Below, piece by piece: positions 40,501 through 50,616 of a stretch of 64,000 nucleotides of DNA. Origin of the DNA: Oikopleura dioica (Eukaryota > Chordata > Appendicularia > Copelata > Oikopleuridae). A program made the translations under genes and the position numbers. The notes below the pieces were generated by a model. That model was not told the origin of the DNA. It saw only the letters and a list, made by a program, of their open reading frames with translations, and searched no databases. Position 1 is the stretch's first letter. Each line of letters begins with the position of its first letter. Location: positions 12,028,501 through 12,092,500 of the forward strand of contig OU015569.1 of the NCBI GenBank assembly GCA_907165135.1. The letters are read 5' to 3'.

Positions 40501-42627
40501 AACCAAGGCCAGTGTTGGTGATTCGCCTCGATTCCACCAATTATACGAGCAGATGATGGAACATTATTGGAGCAGGTTTTTAGCGAACTTGGAATAGCAT
40601 TCGTTCTCTTCTCGAATTCTTCAGCTGCTGGAGTTGAAGCCGTAGAGCTTTGAGTCGATTGGGTCGTTGGAGCTTGCGTCGTTGGAGGTTTCGTCGTTGG
40701 AGGTTGCGTCGTTGGAGGTGGAACTGTTGGATTATTAGCGATGATTTCTTCAATCCAGTTGTCCATGGCAACAGACGTGTACATACCAGGAAAACTTTCC
40801 CAAGCGCATCCTTCTCCTCTCGAAACAACGCCGACAAGAGTGGCAACACCGCCCTCGTCACAAACAAGGGGACCACCTGAGTCACTTTGGCAACTATCGA
40901 GTCCATTGCTAAACGCCTCAAGATTGGTTGCTTCGTCTAAGCTCTCGTCCCAATAAGTTTCAACGGGTGCTCCGTCGGTCAATCCATCCATATTAACATC
41001 AGGGAGGCCCGCGCAGATATCTTCCTTCGCGTAATTGCCGAAGATTTCGTGATTCTGCGATTTTGCTTCGCAGTATTGTCGCGACATGATTGATACTCCA
41101 ACACTTTTGAATTCTGGAGATAGTGGAGCTTCTTCGCCAACGAATTTGCCAGATCTTCCGATCGTACCAAATCCAGCAACCCAGCACGCTTTTCCATCTA
41201 AGAATTATTCATTTTCAATTTTGTCTTTTAAAATTTTACGTACGCTTAGGAAGTGCGTTTGTGAGGCAAATCTCACTGGTCCCTTGGCCGGCAGCAGATA
41301 TACTTGTCTCGAATTTGATCAGACAAAGATCGGGCTTAGTCGGAGAGTCAGACCATTCTTCAGTAAATTCATACCGGAAATCATCATGTGTGAAGAAGTT
41401 TTGGCTAGTTGCCGTAAGATTAAATTCACCAGGATTGAATTCATTCTGATTCGAGTCATTGAATACGGCTAAAACACCATCTGGATCGCCGTTTGGATCT
41501 TGGCAACAGTGAGCAGCAGTGACAACCCAGTTGTCTCGAATAATCGAGCCACCGCAAGGGCTCTCAACGTACTCGCCGTCATAGGAAAAGTGAAGTCGAG
41601 CGAACCAAGGCCAATGTTGGTGATTCGCGATGGTTCCGCCGACAATACGAGCTGACGATGGACTGTTGTTAGTGCACGTTTTTAGCGAACTTGGGATCTC
41701 GTTCGTTCGTTCTTCGAAATTCTCAGAGTATGGGCAATCTGCTCCGCTTCTAGCATCACATGGGACTTGTTGTCTTAGCTCAGCAATGTCAGCATCAGTG
41801 ATCATTCCCCGAGCTTTGGCGAGTTCCAGCCGCAAACCCGATTGTTCCATCGTGGACAAGTGCAAGTAGCGCCGATTCCGCCAAATCTCTCGCCCGTTGC
41901 ATCGTAGACAATGTCAAGATGCTCGTTCTTCGAGGTGTAGATGCATTTCTTCTTGCCAACGTGAGTAGACTTACATTCAACGGCGATTCCATTCGGAGGA
42001 GGAGCAAGATCAGGACATGTTTTGCACTCGCCAAGCTCTCGTTTCCAAAAAACTGTTTGATGTTATTGAATCGGCATTTTGTGCGTCTTCTTCCGACAGC
42101 AACGAAACCTAAAAAATCAATTTCAAAATTTTTGCATTTCTTACAAGAAATGAAATGGGTGATGTCTAGAACCGACAAAAAATTTCGACAAATTTTGCGT
42201 GGGCGGCTACTCGGCTGCTGATTGGCCGGTTGCCGAATCCAGCCTTCCGATTGGTTGAAAATTTCCGCGCAAAATTTGTCGAAATTTTTTGTCGGTTCCA
42301 CATTAAAAATCGACCTAATCTCGGTTTTTACTGTATCCCTGTACTTCTATTATTATTTGGAATAAATACCTTGATTACAGACAAGAGCGCATGTTGCTTG
42401 ATCACAGACGACTTTTCCATTCTCAGGAGCGGTCAGCGGAGGGCAATTTCCATGAAAAGAGGCAATTCGATCAGTTGGTGCACCCCATCCAGTCTTCTTC
42501 TGATTCAAAGCTCGAAGAAAATCTTCATACTTTGGCTGCTCATAAGCATTTGTTAGAGCAAGGATGCTAGCAAGAAGCTAAAAAAATTAACAATTGAAAA
42601 TAAGAAAAAAAGTGTTACTACCTTCAT
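37501..42627 (-). CDS. secreted polyprotease: sushi-like start and four trypsin-like domains
   Basis: CDS complement(join(37501..37967, 38021..38998, 39085..40100, 40145..41197, 41244..42108, 42370..42577, 42622..42627)), about 1531 aa if three single-base gaps are allowed for. Signal peptide [13 protein letters not shown]; a sushi-like module ([14 protein letters not shown]...KCRFN) and further Cys-rich sequence; then four S1 domains, each with an R-I[VI]GG activation site, TAAHCC, a D(L/I)CL(I/V) motif and a DSGG serine, so all triads look complete. Pro/Thr/Gln/Ser linkers separate the domains. Each domain is split by one short intron (44-86 nt) between the Asp and Ser regions, so the unit of duplication is about 1.0-1.1 kb. 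Each has an acidic DxDGDGxTDG-type insertion before the active Ser. Domains 1-2 have Asp at the S1 position (D-S/A-C-Q), domains 3-4 Gly. Frame breaks lie in T6 (42047-42052), G4 (41807-41810) and A4 (39834-39837). Confidence 0.85.
42165..42302. repeat. family B palindromic repeat in a protease intron
   Basis: TAGAACCGACAAAAAATTTC to TTTTTTGTCGGTTCCACATT. It occupies about half of the 261-bp second intron of the polyprotease gene. Confidence 0.9.
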
Positions 42628-42649
42628 CTCTGCTTTGAAAACTTGTGAA

Positions 42650-43060
42650 CTTGACAATTGCCGGCCTTGATTTTAAACAGTCAGATTGGCATTTGATTAA
42701 TATCATTGAATTGAGATTCAGTAGCAATTAAATTCTAAAACCGGGAAAACGTGAGAATTAGAAACCATGACCTTCAAAGCCGCTTGAAAATTTCATTCGA
42801 AAATGGTAACTTGCAAGAATTTTGCTGAGAAAATCTAGATGCTCCTTGAAATTGGCGATTTTTTAAAAAAAACGGGAATAACGACCTTTAATCATAATGC
42901 ATAACGAGTCTGGTGGAGTCCGCAGACGCATAAACATTAAAAAGAGAGAAAATTTTTTTCGGAAAAAATCGCGATTTTACCACCAAAAATCCAAAATTTT
43001 AATTTTTACTATTTTTTATAAAATCAAAAATGTGCTTAGCCTAGCTTACAAGAAATTTAG
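42650..43060. other. 5' flank of the polyprotease gene, no gene seen
   Basis: No exon or named repeat was found. The start of the polyprotease transcript must lie here (GCAGAGATGAAG on minus). Confidence 0.3.
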
Positions 43061-43064
43061 CCAA

Positions 43065-43398
43065 TTTTAGGTCTAAACCAATTTTCGGAAAATTTAATTT
43101 TGGAGAAATGAATTTTGAAACGATTAATTTTTAAAAATCTAGGACCGACTTATATTGGAAATCCAAATCTCTAGGATCCATTTTTGGATGACCAATAAGA
43201 TTACCGTATTTGGCCTACCGGCCAATCAAAACCCTTCTCCATAAAATCATTTCAAAAATAAGTTCTTCCCAAATTACTCGTTTCAAAATAATTTTATCCC
43301 CACTAATTGTTCCTAAATTATTTTATTCTCACTAATCGTTTCTCTACTAACTTCTCCAAAATTAAATTTTCCAAAAATTGGTTTTACCCCAATTTTAT
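43065..43398. repeat. family C repeat, long form
   Basis: Outer ends TAAACCAATTTTCGGAAAAT and TTTCCAAAAATTGGTTTTAC enclose extra AAAATTAAATTTTGGAGAA-type arms around the usual CCAATAAGATTACCGTATTT core. The length is about 330 bp instead of 120. Confidence 0.75.
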
Positions 43399-43718
43399 CA
43401 AAAATTCATCGATTTTTTAATTTTAATAAATTTAAGCGCAGCGTTTTTATATTTCACCAAAAGAAAAATCAAGACTGAAGCAAAATGCAAATGTTGATGT
43501 GTGCCTCTTACAGTAAGGTCGTTACAGTAACTGAATGATAAGCAAAGTGGCATTCGTGGACAGACGGCGACTTCTGAGAGTCAATTTATCTATCTCTGCG
43601 GTGAAATATTAATCCTCTAAATGAGAGAGTGGCTTTACTTGTTTTTAACTAACTAAGAATTAATTCTGACGCTCTTTATCAAACCACATTTTCATTTTTC
43701 GACAAAAAAAGAGAAAAA

Positions 43719-43952
43719 ATATATAGTGTAAGACTACCGAACTATCCCCTAGCTTTCTTTGGCACACAATCTTTCCCCTACCGATTCTCTTTCTTATTTC
43801 CTGTTTCACACCTTTCCTCTCGGCATATAATCAAGCCGACTTCTCTCTCTGCATTCATTCACTCACTCGACATCACATTCACCACAATAAAACTCCTCCT
43901 CATCATCGAGCCATTTTGAGTCCTTTTTGTTCCAGTCAAGTCCCACACTATA
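43719..43952 (+). repeat. 5' LTR
   Basis: Left long terminal repeat of the retroelement. It contains GGCATATAATCAAGCC, a possible TATA-type promoter core, about 105 bp into the repeat, and AATAAA further on. Confidence 0.8.
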
Positions 43953-45013
43953 TAGTTTGGTGACTGATCAACAGATCGAACTAAGAGATTCCCCGAAGAG
44001 CCGCTCCAATAACTCAAATGGCTGAAAAAGAAGAAGAGGAGGAGAAGAAAAATCTATCTTCAAGCTAATCACCACCTCAACAATGACGACAACTACTCCA
44101 ACAATTCCATCCACCTCTCCCACTTCATTACCATCAACATTTTCAATGACCACATCTCAAGTACATTAACTACAACAACTACATCTTAAACTAGACGTCA
44201 GCCAATCTCTGGGTGCAACCCACAACCAGCAAAACGACTACTACTTCGACCAAATCGACTTCAACTCATCCTCCATCATCACCTTGAAACAGCTAAAAAA
44301 TTCTTCCAAAAGTATCTCCTTTCAAATTCTATCTTTTTTTGACTCATTAATCTATTTTATTATTTAAAATTCTAGTAATTTTTAAATTTATGATAATTCT
44401 AAAATAATTATTAAAACTTAAATTTTGCCTTTATAATGCTCATGTTTTGAAGAGCGCCCATACCGAGAGTTCCGCCTTATTTCCGTATACTTGAGTAAAA
44501 GAAAAATTTTTCGGGATTTTAAGAGTATTCTCAGAACGTAAAAATTTAATGCTAAGAATTCTACTGGGGACGCTTGGTTAAATGATAATTATCGCGTAGC
44601 ACTCTCGAATTACTGGTGAATTTCTTTACTAGTTCGCCACAGAAACACAGAAAAAAATAGGTCGGGGTATCCCTAAAGAGGCTAGATTCGACGTTCGCCA
44701 GTAACCGTGAGATGGTCCTTGTTACCTGACACTCATCATTTTATTATTCTTATCAATTAATATTTTTCGCGATATGATGGCTCTTAGCATTAGCAAACAA
44801 ATTAAACTCCAGAAACACTTATCAAGTTAGTCAATAAAGCTATGGCAACTACTGAACGCGACACACCTTCTCAAGAATCCATAAATCAGTTAAACGTGCT
44901 CGCCAAAACTTATTCTTTAAATTTCGCCAAAAACGATTTATTAATTTCTTTGATACAGTGACTATTTCTTTTAATTCTACCTGAGCTTCGCTCACTATAA
45001 AGTAGGGAGGGCT

Positions 45014-45246
45014 ATATATAGTGTAAGACTACCGAACTATCCCCTAGCTTTCTTTGGCACACAATCTTTCCCCTACCGATTCTCTTTCTTATTTCCTGTT
45101 TCACACCTTTCCTCTCGGCATATAATCAAGCCGACTTCTCTCTCTGCATTCATTCACTCACTCGACATCACATTCACCACAATAAAACTCCTCCTCATCA
45201 TCGAGCCATTTTGAGTCCTTTTGTTCCAGTCAAGTCCCACACTATA
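45014..45246 (+). repeat. 3' LTR
   Basis: Right long terminal repeat, preceded by the polypurine tract. Confidence 0.8.
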
Positions 45247-45264
45247 AAAAGAGGGGCTGAAAAG

Positions 45265-45468
45265 ATGGGATTTGAAGAACTCGAGTTTCCAGAGGTAAAA
45301 GATTGGATTCGCTGATTTCAATTAGTTTATTGAGTTGTTTTTTATTATCGGCTTCGTTGGATTTTAGCGATCATCCTCCGGAGCATCCTTAAAAGTCGAG
45401 TTTGATATTTTCTTTTTCAGTCTTCTGGATCACACACGAGAGCGGCGCTTTGTTTCTTTATACTTTGG
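45265..45468 (+). CDS. 5' exons of a small gene just after the LTR element
   Basis: Exon 1 (45265-45294) reads MGFEELEFPE and ends at GTAAAA. Exon 2 (45421-45468) begins after TCTTTTTCAG in phase 0, reads SSGSHTRAALCFFILW and ends at GTAAGA. Later exons were not identified, since the following kilobase is mostly family A repeats. The end of exon 2 starts a hydrophobic stretch, so this may be a membrane protein. The LTR element ends only 18 bp upstream of the ATG. Confidence 0.45.
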
Positions 45469-45469
45469 G

Positions 45470-45850
45470 TAAGAAAAACTCAAAAATCTTTTCTAAAAAT
45501 ATATTTTTCATTTTTTCCTTTTTTCAAATTTTTCAATGTCCCCAAAAATAAGGGTGGATTTAAAAAACGCGGCGTTGCGTAAAACCAACTCGATGGAATG
45601 AATCTGGAGAAGCGACCGCAAAGTCTTGTATGTACGTACAATAATAGCCAGTTCCGGGGTGGTTATGTCAGACCGGAACTGGTTCCACTAAAACACCCGC
45701 CGCCTGCTTCGACAAAAATACTCAACCACATTTTTTTACCACGGCGACGATCTCTCTAATTTCTGGCGACGAGACTAAACAGAAAATGAAAATCGAGGAA
45801 TTTTTCATTCTCAAAAAATAATTAACTAGTAGATAGCCCCTTTACGGAGC
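45470..45850. other. no further exon found
   Basis: A small perfect hairpin (AGTTCCGG...CCGGAACT) lies at about 45650-45682. Otherwise nothing is supported. Confidence 0.3.
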
Positions 45851-45854
45851 AATA

Positions 45855-46178
45855 TTGGCTCGCCAAGCTGAGTCAGGGTTCTAAAGGAGTAAAATGAAAA
45901 GCCGCGTAGCGGCTTTTCAAAACGAAGCCGCAAAGCGGCTTCGCTAGTTGAAATAATTCATTGAGTCGGTAACTGTGGCGAAGCCGCTTTGCGGCTTCGT
46001 TTTGAAAAAGCCGCTACGCGGCTTTTCATTTTACTCCTTTAGAACCCTAACTCAGGTTTTTACTCAGGTTGCCGAGCCCAGCGGAAAACTGTGCAGAAAA
46101 CCTAAGACAGGGTCGAGCTTCGTTGAAAGTTGTTTCAAGCCCCTGACTCAGGGTTCTCAAACAGGTTGCCAAGCCCAG
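45855..46178. repeat. family A, complete copy plus a second short copy
   Basis: A palindrome with both GCCGC stems at 45863-46080 (ends degraded on the left), then a short hairpin at 46083-46178 (CCCTGACTCAGGGTTCTCAA, then ACAGGTTGCCAAGCCC). Confidence 0.8.
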
Positions 46179-46204
46179 GAGCAGGCACTAGATAGGCTAT
46201 CTAA

Positions 46205-46415
46205 GATAGCCACTCTTCTCGGAGATTCGTTTCAAGTCATATTTCTTTATTATTTTTTATTATTTTTGCTCCATTTTTCTTTGATTCTACTGATAAGTAA
46301 CGTTTTCCGACTAAGCTAAAAATGAAAAAGTCAAAAACAAGTTGCCGAAAGAGCAGTTATGGTGTCTCTTTTTCTTTTCTAGAGAATATTTTAGTTTGTG
46401 ATCGGTCTTGGGCGT
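46205..46415 (+). pseudogene. decayed copy of the coding segment at 51520-51726
   Basis: The sequence aligns over about 170 bp with the reverse complement of 51545-51715. The reading is split over two frames: FQVIFLYYFLLFLLHFSLIL in one, then KNEKVKNKLPKEQLWCLFFF in another. The other copy reads these as one protein. It is either a pseudogene fragment or a copy with an unrecognised intron. Confidence 0.45.
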
Positions 46416-46426
46416 TGCTTTCGTAA

Positions 46427-46700
46427 ATGCACAAAATCGACGCTGGATCGGTGAGTTTAGAGTTATGGATGGACGGAGGCTTTGAATACTAATTTATGAA
46501 AATGGGCTCCTAAGGCTCATCATTCCTATTTAGGCTGCTGGACAAAGAGCTGCGCCAAGAGCTTTCTCCCGAGCGGGCCAGGTTTAATTTTCTTTTTTTC
46601 TTTCTAGAGATCTCTTCGGAATTACTTACCGAGGCTGCTCATTGCAAAACCACCCAAAACACTAATCAGAAGCGATCGAAAGCTACAGTCTCAAAACTAA
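46427..46700 (+). CDS. 54-aa basic protein, three exons
   Basis: CDS join(46427..46450, 46534..46581, 46608..46700). Exon 1 reads MHKIDAGS and ends at GTGAGT. Exon 2 (after CCTATTTAG) reads AAGQRAAPRAFSRAGQ. Exon 3 reads RSLRNYLPRLLIAKPPKTLI to TAA. The second intron would be only 26 nt (GTTTAA...TTCTAG). Skipping exon 2 also keeps the frame. The protein is strongly basic and Ala/Arg-rich. It is not recognised. Confidence 0.45.
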
Positions 46701-46789
46701 CAGTTTTACTCTCCAATAAGACTCTTCGCTCTTGTTTTAACAAGGGTATCTCCCTTATTTTTCCATCAAAATTTTCTTGACTTTAAGGG

Positions 46790-46945
46790 GGTGGTGTCTG
46801 GAACCGACAAAAAATTTCGACAAATTTTGCGTGGGCGGGTACTCGGCTGCTGATTGGCCGGTTCGCCGAATCCAGGCTTCTGATTGGCTAAAAATTTTCA
46901 CGCAAAATTTGTCGAAATTTTTTTGTCGGTTCCAGACACCTCCCT
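46790..46945. repeat. family B palindromic repeat
   Basis: GGTGTCTGGAACCGACAAAA to TTTTTGTCGGTTCCAGACAC. Confidence 0.9.
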
Positions 46946-47006
46946 CTTTAAGGGGTCCCCATAGGTTTTGCGAAAGTGCGAAAAACCGATGGGGACCCCT
47001 TAATCC
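46946..47006. repeat. short palindrome, GGGGTCCCC type
   Basis: TTAAGGGGTCCCCATAGGTT is mirrored by AACCGATGGGGACCCCTTAA around an 11-nt loop. It abuts the B copy. Similar ends occur near 47590 and 16442. Confidence 0.75.
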
Positions 47007-47041
47007 TTTATCGTTACCCTTATCTAACCAATAAGTTTTGA

Positions 47042-47217
47042 GCGAGAAAGCTTCAAAAGATATTTTTCCGGAAACGTGAGTGGTCTTATAATGAGCAGGC
47101 TGTGTAGCTAATGCGAGTGTATCTGGCGCGATAATGCTAAACCGGACAAAGGTGCTCGGAATCGGCGAGTATTCAAGAATGCGCTCTCCAGATGCCGAAA
47201 TTGAAGCTCAACTTTAA
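47042..47217 (+). CDS. 3' exon of an unknown gene
   Basis: From an acceptor ending at 47098 the frame reads CVANASVSGAIMLNRTKVLG and then IGEYSRMRSPDAEIEAQL to TAA at 47215-47217. A GTGAGT at 47076 would make a 23-nt intron preceded by RKLQKIFFRK in matching phase. No ATG. Not recognised. Confidence 0.35.
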
Positions 47218-47437
47218 GCCACAAATATGAAAATACGCGGCATACGTATTTCAAACAAGCGTGTCAATTATTTGTGTTGAATACGTGAAACTCAAAGTAT
47301 ATCTTCTCGCCACTCGCAACTTGTTGAAGTCAAAACAATCTTTCTATAAATTTCTTATGATCAATGATCATCGTAATTAATTTTTAAACAACGATGAAAT
47401 TATTTTCAAAGAAAATTCATGAGGTCAATTTTATGGG

Positions 47438-47590
47438 GAGGTGTCATGAACCGACAAAAAATTCGACAAATTTTGCATGGAAATTTTCAACCAATCAGAA
47501 GCCTGGATTCGGCTCACTGACCAATGAGCAGCCGAGTAGCCGCCCACGCAAAATTTGTCGAATTTTTTGTCGCTTCCTGACGCCACCCCA
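47438..47590. repeat. family B palindromic repeat, reversed core
   Basis: GGTGTCATGAACCGACAAAA to TTTTGTCGCTTCCTGACGCC. Confidence 0.9.
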
Positions 47591-47689
47591 AATTGGGGTC
47601 CCCAATTTTAAGGGGTCGCAGGTGAAAGCGAGTTTTCGAAAAATAGCGAACTGACATCCTTATTTCTTCGTTTCTCTTTTACAGTAAAC

Positions 47690-47800
47690 TTCACCTGTTT
47701 TCGAAAAGAAAAATTAACAGAGTGACACCCTTATTTTCTCTTCAAAAATAATCGAATAAATAAGGATGTCAATTCTTTATTTCAAATCGTTTTTTATGAT
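47690..47800. repeat. family D palindrome
   Basis: GAGTGACACCCTTATTTTCT and AATAAATAAGGATGTCAATT with looser outer parts. Confidence 0.6.
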
Positions 47801-47915
47801 GGCGACTCCCTTAAAATTTCCTCTTGGGCAAATGAGATGCCGTAAGTTTCGCGTGGTAAGTTACGTGTCTGAATAATTAGCCGGTTTAAGATGATAGCTG
47901 TCACTCGTGTGAATA

Positions 47916-48661
47916 TTGACTTCAAGTACAAGTTTAGACAACATTGACATCACTTCAGAAATTATACGAGCTTCGCGTTTTGGAGAGCGCGGCGAAAGTA
48001 AATGCACCAAGGAGCTGTTCGACGACGACTGCGACTATCCCAAGTTTAGATGGATGAAGAAAAGGGTCGAGAAAGAAATTCAAAGCGGGTTCCAAATCCA
48101 AAAGCTGGGCTCGGGAACCTGTGTCGAAAACCTGACTCAGGCTTTGAAGACCAAAATGAAAAGCCGCGTAGCGGCTTTTGAAAACGAAGCCGCAAAGCGG
48201 CTTCGCAACACAATCAATCTTATCCATTTTCAAATATTTGCGAAGCCGCAAATATAAAAGCCGCTACACGGCATTTCATTTCAGCGCTTCAAAACCTGAC
48301 TCAGGTTTTCTAAACAGAAAAATTTCAATTGAAAGTTTTCTCATAATTTTCCGTGAATTGAGCTTTAGAGCCTCCGAGTCAATCTGGGAAGGCATTGATC
48401 GCCGCATAGCTCGACCCTGTTTCAGATTCTCTTCTTCGTTCAAATACTCACAGGCATAGCATGCGTCGCCGCCACTGCCTTTCTTATATGCAGGGCTCAG
48501 CAATTAGCATTTCTAGCGCCATTTGCATTTTTCAAGTTGCAAACGCGTTCACTAAACAAAATGAAAGCGACTCTCTTTTGAGGACTCTTTCTCACGCTTT
48601 CGCTGCTAAAATAATGAATTACCACTCAATTATTATTCTTCTTTATTTCATGTTTGAATAA
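47916..48661 (+). CDS. two-exon protein with an A repeat in the intron
   Basis: Exon 1 (about 47916-48088) reads LTSSTSLDNIDITSEIIRAS and then CTKELFDDDCDYPKFRWMKK RVEKEIQSG, ending at a GT at 48089. Exon 2 (48454-48661) starts after TCAAATACTCACAG in phase 2 and reads HSMRRRHCLSYM, then SAISISSAICIFQVANAF and a hydrophobic C-terminus (IIILLYFMF) to TAA. The intron contains a complete family A copy. Exon 1 lacks ATG. The minus strand at 48276-48503 is also open with good composition and cannot be excluded. No family is recognised. Confidence 0.45.
48105..48318. repeat. family A palindromic repeat with GCCGC stems
   Basis: GGGCTCGGGAACCTGTGTCG to CCTGACTCAGGTTTTCTAAA. Confidence 0.85.
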
Positions 48662-48732
48662 GGGGTAGAGACCGTTAAACCTGTTTTTCAGGATCAAGGT
48701 TTTTCTCCAATAGCTTTCCTTATACTACCATT

Positions 48733-48920
48733 CTGGGCTCGGCAACCTGAGTAGAAAACCTGAGTCAGTTTCTGAAAGAGCAAAGATGAAAAGCCGCGTA
48801 GCGGCTTTTAGAAACGAAGCCGCGAAGCGGCTTCGCCAGAATTTAAATATAAGATGGAATGATAATCGGCTTTTCATTTTTGCTCTTTCAGACCCTGACT
48901 CGGGTTTTCTACTCAGGTAC
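48733..48920. repeat. family A palindromic repeat
   Basis: GGGCTCGGCAACCTGAGTAG to GGGTTTTCTACTCAGGTAC. Confidence 0.85.
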
Positions 48921-48956
48921 TTAATACTAAGAAGGTTTAAGTGTCAATAGGATAAG

Positions 48957-49112
48957 TGTCCTGTGTAAGCCTGTGTTAAAAACCTGAGTCAGGATTTGAA
49001 AATTTTAAATAAAAAAGCCGCTAAGCAGATTGGCCGAAATTATCATTTTCATTGGATGAAAACAACAAAATCCTGACTCAGGTTTTTCACACAGGTTCTG
49101 AACCGAGCTCAG
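48957..49112. repeat. family A palindromic repeat
   Basis: CCTGTGTTAAAAACCTGAGT to CCTGACTCAGGTTTTTCACA. Confidence 0.8.
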
Positions 49113-49311
49113 GTCTGAAGATCTCGACTAGTTCTCCATGAATAGCTTGTAAAACTAGACTTGAAAAGAGCTACAAAGAAAGAAGGACTAATCTATGTTA
49201 GATAACTGATAACAAGGGATTCTTTGTAGCAATTAGGAAACAAATCTCTTTCAAGTTTAATTATGTAAATGAGCTGTAATTGTTTTGCCAATAAATGCGC
49301 CCTTTGAAAAG

Positions 49312-50141
49312 ACCTGACGGAGTGGAAATGGATCCAAAGAATCATTCTCGCGTACGATGTTCTCGTTGTGCTCTCCGCGCTCTCCGGCTACAGATGTTAT
49401 TGGGTCCTTTCCAGCAAAGGTATTTTCAACAAGGCTAATTTCGGCAATTACATAACAATTTTCAATTTTCAGGTTTGGAAATGTTTGCGCTGACGGAGCT
49501 CTTTCTGATGGTCACTATTCTGTCAATTCCAGTCATGTCGATCAAAATTGTCGACGAATCGGCCACAGGCATGACTTGTTAAATTAAAAGATTAATATTA
49601 ATATTATTAAAAATATTAAATTATTAAATTATTAAACATTAAATAAATTAAATTTAATATAAATTAATTTTGATAAAAAATAGTATTATTTTTTATTAAT
49701 TTATTACTATTAATTTTTTAATAAAATAATATTTATTTTTGTATTAAATATAATATTTTATTAAAAATAATTTTGTTAAAAAAATAAATATCATTTTTTA
49801 TTATTTTTTTATTAAAAATATTTTTATAAAATAATATTAATTTTTTTATTAAATATTATATTTTATTAAAAAATAAAAATATTTTCTGTTTTCTTTTTTC
49901 CCTATTTTTTGTCGAAGTCTTTTTCAAAGTGCAAGGGACTCCGCGAGAACTGACGATTTGCCTCGTGCTGATGACTTTCGCTCACGTGCCGTTGATATTC
50001 CAGCTGCTTCCCTTAATCTTCCTGGGCATGGACTGCTCTCGGGTAAGAAATCTGACAATTTGGCAGCGAATTGAGCCCACATGTGGTGTCTTTCAGCTCC
50101 CACGTGCGTACAACCCAACAAAGTACCCGTCTCGTCAATGA
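49312..50141 (+). CDS. multi-pass membrane protein (3' four exons)
   Basis: Exons 49312-49419, 49473-49577, 49930-50042 and 50097-50141; introns 53, 352 and 54 nt; all phases match. The protein reads KDLTEWKWIQRIILAYDVLV VLSAL, then LFLMVTILSIPVMSIKIVDE, then ELTICLVLMTFAHVPLIFQL LPLIFLG and a short tail (LPRAYNPTKYPSRQ). Three hydrophobic segments are visible and a first one may lie in a missing 5' exon, which would give the four-helix layout of MARVEL or tetraspan-like proteins (inference). The 352-nt intron is almost pure A/T (49590-49900). Another plus frame is open through exons 1-2 but lacks hydrophobic structure. Confidence 0.65.
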
Positions 50142-50304
50142 CCCCCAAAAACCCGCTTCATCATGTGAAAGTTTTTCTTTTCAAAAGATTGCGTCATTAG
50201 CACTAGAAATTCTTTGTTCCCTGACAAACTTTAACCCTAACGGATAAATTGACAATTTCAAACTATAATTTGTTTCTTTTTGTTAATTTAACAATTTTCA
50301 ATTT

Positions 50305-50578
50305 CCTGAGTCAGGATTCTTGAAAGTCGCGGAGCGGCTTTTCGAAAATGAAGCCGCGTAGCGGCTTTGCCAAAATACCAATTAAAATGTAAGTTTTTTT
50401 AATTCTAGCGAAGCCGCTGCGCGGCTTTTGAAGAAGTTGAGCCGCGGAGCGGCTTCGCTAGAATTTGAAATACTTAGTGTCATTTGAATTGGTATTCTTG
50501 GCAAAGCCGCTACGCGGCTTCGTTTTCAAAAGCCGCTTCGCGACTTTTCAATATTCCAACCATGACTCATCTATTTCT
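50305..50578. repeat. family A, doubled stem copy
   Basis: TTCCTGAGTCAGGATTC to AACCATGACTCA with four GCCGC stem units. Inside the outer palindrome, GGCTTCGCTAGAATTT and AATTCTAGCGAAGCC form an inner palindrome. Confidence 0.75.
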
Positions 50579-50616
50579 AGCTAGGAATTAATTTCAGAGC
50601 TTCAAAAATGGCCTCT

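Larger units (their letters stand above)
43719..45246 (+). mobile_element. short LTR retroelement without coding capacity
   Basis: Two direct repeats of about 231-234 bp (43719-43952 and 45014-45246) begin TATAGTGTAAGACTACCGAA and end AGTCCCACACTATA, with short inverted termini TATAGTGT/ACACTATA. The only difference I see is one T in a T run. TGGTGACTGATCAACAG just after the left repeat fits a tRNA primer site, and AAAGTAGGGAGGGC before the right repeat is a polypurine tract. The interior of about 1.06 kb has only short ORFs (an acidic MAEKEEEEEKK peptide and a Thr/Ser/Pro peptide) and no polymerase. AAAA on both sides may be the target duplication. It is a TRIM/LARD-like non-autonomous element. 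Confidence 0.85.

Noticed and set aside
48276-48503. Minus ORF with good composition (YLNEEENLKQGRAMRRSM)
   Set aside because: The plus strand has a phase-consistent two-exon model with a strong acceptor at 48453. The minus frame runs into a family A repeat. It is kept as an alternative only.
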